64,000 nt of DNA from Candidatus Hemicellulosilyticus sp. P3 (GTDB lineage: Bacteria; Bacteroidota; Bacteroidia; Bacteroidales; P3): positions 1-64,000 of the forward strand of contig LPNH01000004.1 in assembly GCA_001543385.1 (NCBI GenBank), given 5' to 3'. The notes below the pieces were generated by a model. It did no database searches. It saw only the letters and a list, made by a program, of their open reading frames with translations, and had not been told where the DNA came from. Position numbers and translations under genes: made by a program. This document shows positions 36,371-43,667 of the stretch, piece by piece; the stretch's first letter is position 1, and every line of letters begins with the position of its first letter.

Positions 36371-36991
36371 ATGAAAAAGATGAAACGTATAGCACTTGTG
36401 ACATTTTTTACATTGATTGCCGCAGTTTCCTTCTCGCAGGAACAGGCTGCAAAAAAGTATGAACTTGGAGCCAATATTGGCATGACAACGTTTACCAATT
36501 ACCCTGCACTCTCGCTATTTCAGGATGCGGCAGATTGTTATGCCAATTGGAGCGGAGCGGTCCACTTCGGTTTCAGAAAAAAAAATATGTTGTATGGACT
36601 GCACACACACATGTCATATTTCAACACTTCCGCTATTGAACTGGACGAATGGTCAAGCCAAACGACATGGGCTTTGATGGCACGCCGCTACGACAGAATC
36701 GGAGAAAATTTTGAGACAGTTTTCGGTTTAAAAATAGGACTGTCAGTCATGAGCAATTCGTTTTCATATATCGGCAAGGATTATAACCGAACTCGCGTTG
36801 GCACGTATGGCGAAGTAGAGACGGGAGTCAACTACGTGCTGGAAAGTGGAAACTATTTCGGCATACGTTTCGCCATCGACATGGGACTGAACCGTTCTAA
36901 AGATGTTTCCTTGCCTGTAGGTTTAGTCGGCAACGACAAGCGTTTTTTCGGAGGATACATACTGTCGATTCAATACGGTCTGCGTTTCTGA
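36371..36991 (+). CDS. Outer membrane beta-barrel protein (PorT-like size)
   Basis: A 206-residue exported protein with leader MKKMKRIALVTFFTLIAAVSF ending at about residue 23 (SFSQ). The rest is alternating hydrophobic/polar strands ending in FGGYILSIQYGLRF, where the terminal Phe is a typical outer-membrane barrel signal. GANIGMTTFTNYPALSLF opens the first strand pair. No specific family can be named. It starts 19 bases after the AT-rich lipoprotein. Confidence 0.8.
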   Translation: MKKMKRIALVTFFTLIAAVSFSQEQAAKKYELGANIGMTTFTNYPALSLFQDAADCYANWSGAVHFGFRKKNMLYGLHTHMSYFNTSAIELDEWSSQTTWALMARRYDRIGENFETVFGLKIGLSVMSNSFSYIGKDYNRTRVGTYGEVETGVNYVLESGNYFGIRFAIDMGLNRSKDVSLPVGLVGNDKRFFGGYILSIQYGLRF

Positions 36992-37164
36992 AACGTCAGC
37001 GGATTACCATGATACGCAACGTACAATGTGCATACAGTTCGGTGCGGCGGAACAATAAAAGAAACACTTTTTTCATTATCTTCGATAATCCAAATAATCA
37101 ATTTGAACTTTGTCATGGCAAGAAAACGGCTAATATAATTTAACCATTTAAGGATTATGCGGTT

Positions 37165-37551
37165 ATGGCTCTATTTTACAACATTGTACCCAAATCGGAT
37201 CCGCTCAACCCGCAAAACGATGTGAGAAAATACTATGCGGTGCTGCGAAGCCTGGGGATGATTGACGAACGCGAGGTGGCAAAAATTGTTTCCAACGAGA
37301 CGGGGTTAAGCCTCTCCGAGGCCGAAACAGCAATTCTATCTTTAGAAAAAGCGATAGTCCGTCATCTTCTTGAAGGCTACACAGTGAAATTGGGTGGAAT
37401 GGGATCCTTCTCCCTCACCATAAACAGCACGGGCAGTTTCGAAGCAGAAGAGGTGTCGCCGGACAATATAAAAAAAGTGAACCTGAATTTCCGTCCCAGC
37501 GCCACGCTGAAACAGGCTCTCCACAAAGCAAAATTCCACCCTGTCGGCTGA
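37165..37551 (+). CDS. HU-like DNA-binding protein (HUSF family)
   Basis: A 128-residue member of the HU-like family common in Bacteroidota. The initial MALFYNIVPKSDPLN is typical. The HU core spans residues 25-115: helices with AKIVSNETGLSLSEAETAIL, then the beta saddle VKLGGMGSFSLTINS. The arm and C-terminus carry LNFRPSATLKQALHKAKF. These proteins bind DNA nonspecifically or modulate capsule loci. The gene is probably monocistronic. Confidence 0.88.
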   Translation: MALFYNIVPKSDPLNPQNDVRKYYAVLRSLGMIDEREVAKIVSNETGLSLSEAETAILSLEKAIVRHLLEGYTVKLGGMGSFSLTINSTGSFEAEEVSPDNIKKVNLNFRPSATLKQALHKAKFHPVG

Positions 37552-37598
37552 CCGGGAGCTCTCGTGACAATGACGTCACTCGAATTTAAAAAAAAATG

Positions 37599-37606
37599 TA
37601 TTTTTG
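37599..37606 (+). promoter_or_regulatory. Possible -7 element for the structured leader
   Basis: TATTTTTG fits TAnnTTTG; the -33 position is not a TTTG. If used, transcription begins near 37613 and runs about 340 nt before the next ATG, covering the stem-loops at 37712-37884. Confidence 0.4.
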
Positions 37607-37711
37607 CAACGTGAAAACAAACGGAATAGTAACGAATACAATTGCCAATGAAACATAGCGCATAAATCAATATGCACATCATAGAATAGAAAAAAGCGAA
37701 GTAGCTTATCT

Positions 37712-37884
37712 GGATGTCTTGAAACTTCGACCATTTCAAATTATCCCCAGACCAAGCGACGGCGTTTCCACGTTGAGCGTGGACTTGTACGTTGTAATTG
37801 GGGATAATAGGTAGTCGAAGACCTCAAGACATCCGATGAAGACTTAAAAGTTCCACGCTCTTTTTATGTGCATTCTTCATCGGA
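37712..37884 (+). ncRNA. Structured leader or small RNA with nested stems and a loop-loop pairing
   Basis: Stem A pairs 37712-37722 (GGATGTCTTGA) with 37824-37834 (TCAAGACATCC). Stem B pairs 37725-37731 (CTTCGAC) with 37814-37820. Stem C pairs 37740-37748 (ATTATCCCC) with 37800-37808. An inner hairpin pairs 37767-37772 (TCCACG) with 37778-37783. A second hairpin pairs 37832-37842 with 37874-37884 (11 bp). Its loop holds TCCACGCTC (37852-37860), the exact complement of GAGCGTGGA (37775-37783). The 9-bp interaction would compete with the inner hairpin, so two conformations are possible. No known RNA family recognised. Confidence 0.55.
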
Positions 37885-37951
37885 ACTACAATTACATAAA
37901 TTATTAAATCAAAACCGACGTGCCGATGGTATATAACGGACAACAATTGAA

Positions 37952-38350
37952 ATGAAGAAATTACTGATTGTATTAGGAGTTGTTGCGGCATTTCTTACTG
38001 CTACTGCTTTTGTTACCACAGAAAAAGCCAACACCTTGCCCGCCCCTGGTGATGGAGTAACCACTTGTGAGGTTTATGGTGCAGATGGCTACACTGCAAC
38101 CGTTGTTGAAAAAGTAATTGTTTCAACTGGTGAAAGGAGTGTTCTTAAAGCAGCAGTTAAATTAAATAAGAGAAACACAACAGGTCATGCAATTAAAGTT
38201 GTAGTTCAATTAAGGAATTCAAACAATTGCGTTATCGAGAACAAAACCATTTCAATAGGTTCAGGTGATTATGGGTATGTAAACTTCAACCACAGAGCTC
38301 CGGATGGTGAAGTGTTCTATATTACAATCAATTCTGCCTCTTGCAACTAA
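37952..38350 (+). CDS. Small secreted protein of unknown function
   Basis: A 132-residue protein with a cleavable leader (MKKLLIVLGVVAAFLTATAF then VTTEKANT). The mature part, about 110 residues, looks all-beta, with KAAVKLNKRNTTGHAIKVVV and KTISIGSGDYGYVNFNHRAP. It has three cysteines, at CEVY, NNCVIE and the final SASCN; two may form a disulfide bridge. I do not recognise the family. It follows the structured leader and is AT-rich compared with the next fragment. Confidence 0.75.
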   Translation: MKKLLIVLGVVAAFLTATAFVTTEKANTLPAPGDGVTTCEVYGADGYTATVVEKVIVSTGERSVLKAAVKLNKRNTTGHAIKVVVQLRNSNNCVIENKTISIGSGDYGYVNFNHRAPDGEVFYITINSASCN

Positions 38351-38359
38351 AATATTACT

Positions 38360-38575
38360 TTGAGTGGCGAGGATTTCCGCCTGACGTACCAAATGCGGAT
38401 GGCGGACGACCTGATGCGCTACACGCGGATGACGCTGGCGGAGGTGGCGCGGCGGAGCGGCATCGGATCGCCGCTGAACATCAACCAGTCGTACCGCCGC
38501 GAGTACGACCTCACGCCCGGCGAGCGGCGAAAGCAGCTGCGGCAGAAGGGCGACGCGGGGCGGTACCGCCTGTGA
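38360..38575 (+). pseudogene. AraC-family regulator, C-terminal helix-turn-helix fragment
   Basis: Nine bases after the secreted protein, a frame without an ATG encodes about 70 residues that match the second helix-turn-helix of AraC-type regulators: RMADDLMRYTRMTLAEVARR, then SGIGSPLNINQSYRREYDLTP. The first helix-turn-helix, effector domain and start are missing. It is GC-rich, unlike the gene upstream, so a sharp composition border runs between them at about 38350. I read it as a relic left by a rearrangement. Confidence 0.7.
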
Positions 38576-38614
38576 CGGCGGACGCAAGCGCCCGCACACG
38601 GGACGAAACGCATA

Positions 38615-38656
38615 CAACAAGTGCGGCCCCGCCATTCGGCGGGGCCGCACTTGTTG
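38615..38656. terminator. Very strong hairpin (19-bp stem), terminator-like
   Basis: A perfect 19-bp GC-rich stem (38615-38633 with 38638-38656) with an ATTC loop lies between the AraC fragment and the groEL-tail fragment, which point at each other. T-runs are weak on both strands, so termination would rest on stem stability. Confidence 0.55.
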
Positions 38657-38681
38657 CAGGCTATAACCTGCGTAGCTTTAT

Positions 38682-38927
38682 TGCTCTCCGCGAGCACGCG
38701 GCGGCTTAGTACATACCGCCCATGCCGCCCATGCCGGGGTTGGCGAGTGCTGCGGGTTCGGGCTCCTTGATGTGAAGAAAGTCCGGTGGACTTTCGATAG
38801 CATAGCGGAGAAGAAAAATAAAGACGCACTTGGTGGTGAGGAGCATGCCGGCGATGCTGGCGGCGTTTTCCAGGGCCACGCGGCGAAAAGTCCACCGGAC
38901 TCTCGCTCCTTGGCGGGGTCGATGACG
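38682..38927 (-). pseudogene. groEL 3'-end fragment, copy 1, with palindromic insertions
   Basis: The minus strand at 38706-38882 repeats the last part of groEL, ending in the G-M-G-G-M-Y type tail and stop. Relative to the intact gene it carries a roughly 47-nt insert with the palindrome AAAGTCCGGTGGACTTTCG (38778-38796) and a second, inverted palindrome (38884-38905). Beyond it, 38908-38927 (CCTTGGCGGGGTCGATGACG) is identical to groEL 45948-45967 and at the same time is bcp coding sequence. The downstream flank 38682-38701 is shared with copy 2 but not with intact groEL. Confidence 0.85.
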
Positions 38928-39192
38928 AGGTGGAAGGGCAGCTCGTACTTGGCGATGAACTTCTGATGTCTCGCGGCGCTATCGCGGCTCATGCCCAGCA
39001 CCTCGTAGCCTTGGGTTAGGAAGCGGTGGTAGTTGTCGCGCAGGTCGCAGGCCTCGGCGGTGCAGCCCGGCATGCTTCCTTGGGGTAGAAGCTGAGCGCC
39101 AGCTTCTTGCCGCCGAAGTCGCTCAACCTGATGATATTCCCGTTCTTGTCCGCGCCCTCGAACTGCGGTGTCTTGGTTCCAATCTGTAGCAT
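38908..39192 (-). pseudogene. Broken bcp (peroxiredoxin Q/BCP), frameshifted and truncated
   Basis: From ATG 39192 the first frame gives MLQIGTKTPQFEGADKNGN and KKLALSFYPK, the start of a thioredoxin-fold peroxiredoxin. Then the frame changes: SMPGCTAEACDLRDNYHRFL continues one frame over, with the peroxidatic cysteine in PGCTAEAC. Restoring one A after FYPKE would rejoin them. The 3' part breaks off after [12 protein letters not shown], where the sequence passes into the groEL fragment. A functional enzyme needs about 150 residues, so this copy is dead. It begins two bases after the fic stop. Confidence 0.85.
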
Positions 39193-39194
39193 GT

Positions 39195-40292
39195 TTATTT
39201 ATTGATTATTATTTCGTATTCTACATTTCGCATCTTGCCATCCTTCGCTTTCACGATGCCGCGGACGGCAAGTTCGTGCATGTCGCGGGCGGCGGTGTCG
39301 GTGGACACTTCAGCCAGCTTGGCATAGTTCTTCACGGTCAACTTGCCGTCGTAACCGTCCAAGTAGATATTCAATATCGTATGCTGACGGGGTTTGAGGC
39401 TGTCTGATATGTGGTTCTGCCAGAAGATGGACTTGCGGATGATGAGCGACAGGCTCTCCTCGGCGCTCTCGATGGCACGTCCCATGCAGCCGAGGTACCA
39501 GTCGAGCCACTCGGTGATGTCGCCGTCGCCGCGTTGCGTCCGTTCCAGGATGGAGTTGTAGCGTTTCTTCTCGCGGTTCACCTGGGACGACATACTGAAA
39601 TAGCGCATAGGGCTGTTGTCGGCTTGCGACAGGGCCATATCCGATATGGCGCGGGCGATGCGGCCGTTGCCGTCGTCGAATGGGTGGATGCTCACGAAGT
39701 GGAGATGTGCGACGGCAGAGCGGATGTAGTCTTTTGTGGTGTTACTGTTGAACCAATCGATGAATTGGCGCATCATGCCCGGCACGACGTCCGGCTCCGG
39801 TGCATGGTAGTGGACCTTCTCGCGCCCCAGCATTCCGGACACCACATCCATTCCCCGCTGGCGGTAGCGTCCAACGTCGATGCCCTGTATGCCACTTCGG
39901 GTGTTGGGGAAAAGTGCCGAGTGCCACCCGACGAGGCGGTCTTCGGTAAGGGGTGTAAGGTAGTTGGTGGTGGCGTCGAGCATCATTTCAACGATGCCGT
40001 CAATATAATGCGACGGCTCAGTCTGCACCATTTGCTCCACACCAAGCCGTCTTGCCACCGACGAGCGCACCTGCGCCACATCAAGGGCAATGCCCTCTAT
40101 CGAGTACGAATCCACCACGTTGTCGGTCACCATCTGCGTCATAGTCTGCAACTGAGCGTCGAGACCAATGTCGTGCAAACGGCCAAAGAGGTGACCCGCC
40201 TGCTTGTTGATGGCAGCCTGCCGCTCCATAATAAGGTTTTTGTCCCAAATGAAGGATGGCCAATGGACTGATTTGTAGATATATCTCTGCAT
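39195..40292 (-). CDS. Fic domain protein (AMPylase type) with N-terminal inhibitory motif
   Basis: A 365-residue protein. Residues 1-110 are a DUF4172-like helical domain, starting WPSFIWDKNL. The inhibitory motif (S/T)xxxE(G/N) is seen as S62-YSI-E66-G67, predicting autoinhibition. The Fic core has HPFDDGNGRIAR at 203-214, with the catalytic His203. A C-terminal winged-helix-like region (about 300-365) contains LAEVSTDTAARDMHELAVRG. Fic enzymes transfer AMP from ATP to hydroxyls of target proteins. It may be a solitary regulator or toxin-like. The target is unknown. Confidence 0.93.
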   Translation of the reverse strand: MQRYIYKSVHWPSFIWDKNLIMERQAAINKQAGHLFGRLHDIGLDAQLQTMTQMVTDNVVDSYSIEGIALDVAQVRSSVARRLGVEQMVQTEPSHYIDGIVEMMLDATTNYLTPLTEDRLVGWHSALFPNTRSGIQGIDVGRYRQRGMDVVSGMLGREKVHYHAPEPDVVPGMMRQFIDWFNSNTTKDYIRSAVAHLHFVSIHPFDDGNGRIARAISDMALSQADNSPMRYFSMSSQVNREKKRYNSILERTQRGDGDITEWLDWYLGCMGRAIESAEESLSLIIRKSIFWQNHISDSLKPRQHTILNIYLDGYDGKLTVKNYAKLAEVSTDTAARDMHELAVRGIVKAKDGKMRNVEYEIIINK

Positions 40293-40641
40293 TGTTCAAA
40301 TTGTTGTGCGGCCAATAAGCCGCAAATTCTGCGGCTTACATGCGGCAAAAGTACGAACTTTTTCCGACATGAGCGAAAAAGATTTCTGTATGTGAATTAT
40401 TTTGTGTATTATTGCACCCGATTTCAACAGTGAAATCAATGAAGCGTTATGCCTCGGCTTGTGAATGAAAACCTGAGAAATTTTCAAGTACCGCAAGAGG
40501 GTCTAACGGCTTCGCGCGTTTAGCGTGGGCTGTTTGCTATTTCTCGGTACAAGGTATTTTCTCAGGACCATCATTCAAGAAGTGGTGTTCAGGCCACGCT
40601 TCTTTGTATATGGAATAAACAATAAAAAGAAAGGATACAAT
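40293..40641. other. Intergenic region between fic and a plus-strand hypothetical gene
   Basis: Divergent spacer of about 349 bases. It holds the fic promoter element. I find no gene, RNA or clear plus-strand promoter. Confidence 0.4.
40346..40353 (-). promoter_or_regulatory. -7 element of the fic promoter
   Basis: The minus strand reads TACTTTTG, a match to TAnnTTTG, with a weak TTTCGC-like -33 about 20 nt upstream. The fic leader would be about 45 nt. Confidence 0.55.
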
Positions 40642-41331
40642 ATGAAACGAATTCTTATTCTCGGGATGGCATTGATGCTCTCCGTTGTGGCTTTTGCACA
40701 AAAGAATATTACACAGTTTTTGGGGATTCCCATTGACGGCACAAAATCTGCCATGATTCAAAAACTCAAGGCCAAAGGTTTTACCTATAACGCTTCCGAC
40801 GATGTGTTGAGCGGTCAGTTCAATGGTCGCAGCGTGAACCTGCATGTTGTCACGAACAACAACAATGTCTACCGTATCATGGTCGCCGATGCCGTGGGCA
40901 CCACTGAGGGCGAAATAAAAATACGTTTCAATACGTTATGTAGTCAGTTCGAGAAAAATGGAAAGTATCTTCCTCAGAACCTTCTCGGAAAATATTCGCT
41001 TAATGACGAAGAAGATATTTCATTTGAAATGTCCGTTCATAACAAAAGATATCAGGCTGCATATTACCAAGTGACGGAAGCTGACCAAGACACGACTGGT
41101 ATTTCCGAATGGCTGACTGATAAAATAATTTCCGAATATGGCAAGGAAAAATGGGAGAGCATGAGTGAAGAAGAGAGGCAAATAGCTGGAATACGTCTCG
41201 CGATGGATTATTTACTGGATAAGGTCTCTCATAAGTCCGTGTGGTTTATGATTAGCGAGCGCTTTGGGCGTTACTATATAAATATCTTCTACGACAACGA
41301 ACAGAACCAGGCCAACGGCGAGGATTTGTAG
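40642..41331 (+). CDS. Exported hypothetical protein
   Basis: A 229-residue protein with leader MKRILILGMALMLSVVAFA ending at about residue 20 (AFAQ). I start at ATG 40642, since the frame upstream adds 39 residues ahead of an obvious signal peptide. FLGIPIDGTKSAMIQKLKAKGF recalls small Bacteroidota periplasmic proteins whose N-terminal strand-helix unit is described only as a domain of unknown function. A strong terminator follows. It stands alone between fic and the PIN pair. Confidence 0.75.
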   Translation: MKRILILGMALMLSVVAFAQKNITQFLGIPIDGTKSAMIQKLKAKGFTYNASDDVLSGQFNGRSVNLHVVTNNNNVYRIMVADAVGTTEGEIKIRFNTLCSQFEKNGKYLPQNLLGKYSLNDEEDISFEMSVHNKRYQAAYYQVTEADQDTTGISEWLTDKIISEYGKEKWESMSEEERQIAGIRLAMDYLLDKVSHKSVWFMISERFGRYYINIFYDNEQNQANGEDL

Positions 41332-41350
41332 CGATTGAAATCAATAACGG

Positions 41351-41392
41351 AAACACCTGCGGCGTGGACGAATGTCCACGCCGCAGGTGTTT
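41351..41392 (+). terminator. Intrinsic terminator after the exported hypothetical gene
   Basis: A perfect 19-bp stem (41351-41369 with 41374-41392) and GAAT loop, ending in a short T-run. It is 19 bases past the stop. Symmetry suggests it can also act for minus-strand transcripts ending near 41587. Confidence 0.85.
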
Positions 41393-41586
41393 TATATGCG
41401 AAACTAAAAGGAATGGCAGTCCGATGGCTTGCGGAGGTATGAAACGAATTTGAAACGGGGCTGTCGCGGGTGATTTTATTCTCCGATTATTTAGAGGGAG
41501 AATATTTTGATGGTGAAATATTCTCCGGGTGTTTAGATGGAGAATATATCGGCGAAAAAAGATTTGTTCGGTTGGGAAAATGATTG

Positions 41587-41997
41587 CTATACATTTCCCG
41601 TTACAATCCTCAGCATTTCTGCAGGGGTGACAACCTTGCTGACAGGTGGGAAATGGCGGGTATTGCCAGTGATGAGGTAGGCTTCGTCGACAGAGAGGGC
41701 AACTTCGTAGAAGACAATGTCCTCTTCATCGGGGAAGTTCCACTCAGCAGGGGTGCGGTCGGCGGCGATGCCACTGCGTATGGCTGCAAGCACAGCATCA
41801 ATCCGTTCGGTGGCAAAACTGAACTTGGAGCGATGCAGCACTTCGTTATACTCGTTCAGTATCTCCTCGTTGTAAACGGGAATGATGGTTCGGTCAATGA
41901 TATGGTCAAGCAAAGCTACAGTCGGGGAGGCCGCGTTGCGCGAGAGCAGGGCGGATACCAGCACGTTGGTGTCGAAGACAGCGTAGTATTGTTTCAT
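41587..41997 (-). CDS. PIN domain toxin-like ribonuclease
   Basis: A 136-residue PIN protein of the COG1569 type. It opens with YAVFDTNVLVSALLSRN, in which Asp9 is the first catalytic acidic residue. The central acidic residues are in EEILNEYNEVL, and the C-terminal PDEEDIVFYEVAL and DEAYLITGNTRHFP supply the rest. It is downstream of an 86-residue gene by 11 bases, the layout of a toxin-antitoxin pair. It probably cuts RNA when the partner is absent. The pairing is inferred by position. Confidence 0.88.
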   Translation of the reverse strand: MKQYYAVFDTNVLVSALLSRNAASPTVALLDHIIDRTIIPVYNEEILNEYNEVLHRSKFSFATERIDAVLAAIRSGIAADRTPAEWNFPDEEDIVFYEVALSVDEAYLITGNTRHFPPVSKVVTPAEMLRIVTGNV

Positions 41998-42008
41998 TGC
42001 TGCACTTG

Positions 42009-42269
42009 TTATTTGCGTGCATGACGCACTGCGCGAATTTCGGCGTTGATTTCGTCAAGCGTCATTTCTGAGTTGCCATTCTCTTCGCTTTGCTGGCGCA
42101 TTTCATCTATGGCTTTGCGTGCTTGGGCAAGAATAGCTATATCACCAGCCTTGGCACTCTCAAAAAGACGGTCTGCTAGCCAACGCTGGTCGGTCGACGA
42201 GAGGGAAAGCCCTTGGATGACGTTCCAGAGGTTGTTCACCATACTGCTATTGAATGTCGTGGTGTCCAT
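42009..42269 (-). CDS. Putative antitoxin of the PIN pair
   Basis: An 86-residue acidic, mostly helical protein. It starts MDTTTFNSSMVNNLWNVIQG and contains LSSTDQRWLADRLFESA, with a charged C-terminus (TLDEINAEIRAVRHARK) that could wrap the toxin. No obvious DNA-binding strand or helix-turn-helix is seen at the N-terminus. Position just upstream of a PIN gene is the main evidence for antitoxin function. Confidence 0.65.
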   Translation of the reverse strand: MDTTTFNSSMVNNLWNVIQGLSLSSTDQRWLADRLFESAKAGDIAILAQARKAIDEMRQQSEENGNSEMTLDEINAEIRAVRHARK

Positions 42270-42326
42270 ATCGTTTGTATTTTGCTGTTATAACGATGTC
42301 CTTCTGTTTTTTATTGTGTTGGGTAA

Positions 42327-42358
42327 TAAAAAAGCCGAGGAGAAATTCCCCTCGGCTA
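42327..42358 (-). terminator. Terminator downstream of groEL-tail copy 2
   Basis: Stem AGCCGAGG (42333-42340) with CCTCGGCT (42350-42357). On the minus strand it ends in a run of six T. It would end transcripts from copy 2. Confidence 0.75.
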
Positions 42359-42366
42359 TAAATAAC

Positions 42367-42548
42367 TGCTCTCTGCGAGCACGCGGTTAGTACATGCCGC
42401 CCATTCCGCCCATGCCGGGGTTGGCGGGTGCTGCGGGTTCGGGCTCCTTGATGTGAAGAAAGTCCGGTGGACTTTCGATAGCATAGCGGAGAAGAAAAAT
42501 AAAGACGCACTCGGTGGTGAGGAGCATGCCGGCGATGCTGGCGGCGTT
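42367..42548 (-). pseudogene. groEL 3'-end fragment, copy 2
   Basis: A second minus-strand copy of the groEL end, running from the stop at 42387 to about 42548 with the same 47-nt insert as copy 1 and its palindrome at 42459-42477. The insert is in frame and adds [17 protein letters not shown] between TTECV and the tail. A 63-codon frame from ATG 42578 ([10 protein letters not shown], then [10 protein letters not shown]) covers the whole fragment. The right-hand border is another short palindrome, GTCGGC-CGA-GCCGAC at 42549-42563. No chaperone function is possible from such a piece. Confidence 0.85.
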
Positions 42549-42928
42549 GTCGGCCGAGCCGACGGCACACCACTCCATGGCTATCGCTTCTGGAACTTCT
42601 CGCGGTCTGATTGCCTTTAGGTTTTACTCCCCTTTTAATCAACCTTTGCTCAAATACTGCCTCCCTTCTATGTGGGTTCTATATGCCTTCTTTGTACCAA
42701 CAGCAACCTGTTGAAATTCACCTCAATACACAAAACGTCACGAAGAATACATAAAATGCTAGTTTTTAGCATTATCATCCCATGATCTTTCGGTGGTCTT
42801 TCGGTGGTGTTTCGTCAGAGTTGCCTCGGTGCTTCTTCATTATGGATTTGATCAATCCATAGTTATTTACGACAAAAGAGCGAGGCTTTGCACATAAAGC
42901 CACGCTCTTTTGTCTTGTTGAAGCAAAA
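42549..42928. other. Intergenic region between groEL copy 2 and the T9SS protein
   Basis: About 380 bases. It holds the short palindrome at 42549-42563, an inverted repeat TATGGATT/AATCCATA at 42841-42861, and a hairpin at 42871-42914. I see no gene. Confidence 0.45.
42871..42914 (-). terminator. Terminator of the T9SS protein gene
   Basis: A 19-bp stem with a single mismatch (42871-42889 with 42896-42914), within 16 bases of the stop of the minus-strand gene. The arm ends in TTTTGTC. Confidence 0.7.
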
Positions 42929-43659
42929 TTACCGCATCACTACCACTTTTCGGGCGGGATGGTCGCCGACTTTGACGATATAAACGCCTGTAGTAGTTAC
43001 AGGGATTGTGAGGTGTTCTGTGGCTCTTGGCAAGGATGCGATTGTTCTGCCGTCAATGGTATAAACACTTATTTCTTCGCCAATGGCTTCATCAATGTGG
43101 ATTATATAGTCTTTGGCATACACAATAATTCCAGCATCATCAATATCATCAATTCCAGCATTGGCAGCAAAATAGGCTGTCAGAGTAATATCACTATTTA
43201 CGGTAATGTCGCGTGGATTCTGCGAGTTATTATCGTTCCAACGCTCAAAATGATAACCATTATAAGGAACAGCCGCACAAGTTACTGTAGAGCCTTGTTC
43301 ATATTGGCCATCACTTGTTACTGTTCCCATTGAATAATCATGCCGAAATGCCTGACTGCCGACACTCTTAATTGTTGATGGAATTGTAATTGCCGTTAAC
43401 TGAACACAGGAAAAGAAAGCATTTGCTTTTATATGTGTAACTGGATAAATTTGATTTGTATTGGGGTTTGTAACACTGTCTGGAATAATCATGTTTCCTG
43501 CGTATGAGTAACCATGAGGGACCACCCTTGCCCCACCTAATATTGTGTCATAAAATATTGTTTGACCACTAGGAGAAATTGAGGAAAAATATATCCACTC
43601 TGCGCATTTGCGAAGACACAAGAGATAAGAAAAACAATGACAAACAACCCCTTTTTCAT
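42929..43659 (-). pseudogene. BspA-like leucine-rich protein with T9SS-like C-terminus, frameshifted at the leader
   Basis: The body (frame ending 42929) reads SPSGQTIFYDTILGG, one BspA-type leucine-rich repeat (HIKANAFFSCVQLTAITIPS), an InlB/B-repeat-like module (VTCAAVPYNGYHFERWNDNN) and a C-terminal domain ending VTTTGVYIVKVGDHPARKVV, typical of type IX secretion sorting tails. The signal peptide is in another frame: ATG 43659 gives MKKGLFVIVFLISCVFANAQ. Adding one T in the five-base homopolymer (A-run 43585-43589 on plus) joins them as QSGYIFSSISPSGQ. It is a disrupted, or possibly phase-variable, surface or secreted protein gene. Confidence 0.8.
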
Positions 43660-43667
43660 GGTATTAC

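Noticed and set aside
1040..37130. A 13-nt match (CATGGCAAGAAAA) before yggS and before the HU-like gene
   Set aside because: Too short to claim as a repeat in 64 kb; could be chance.
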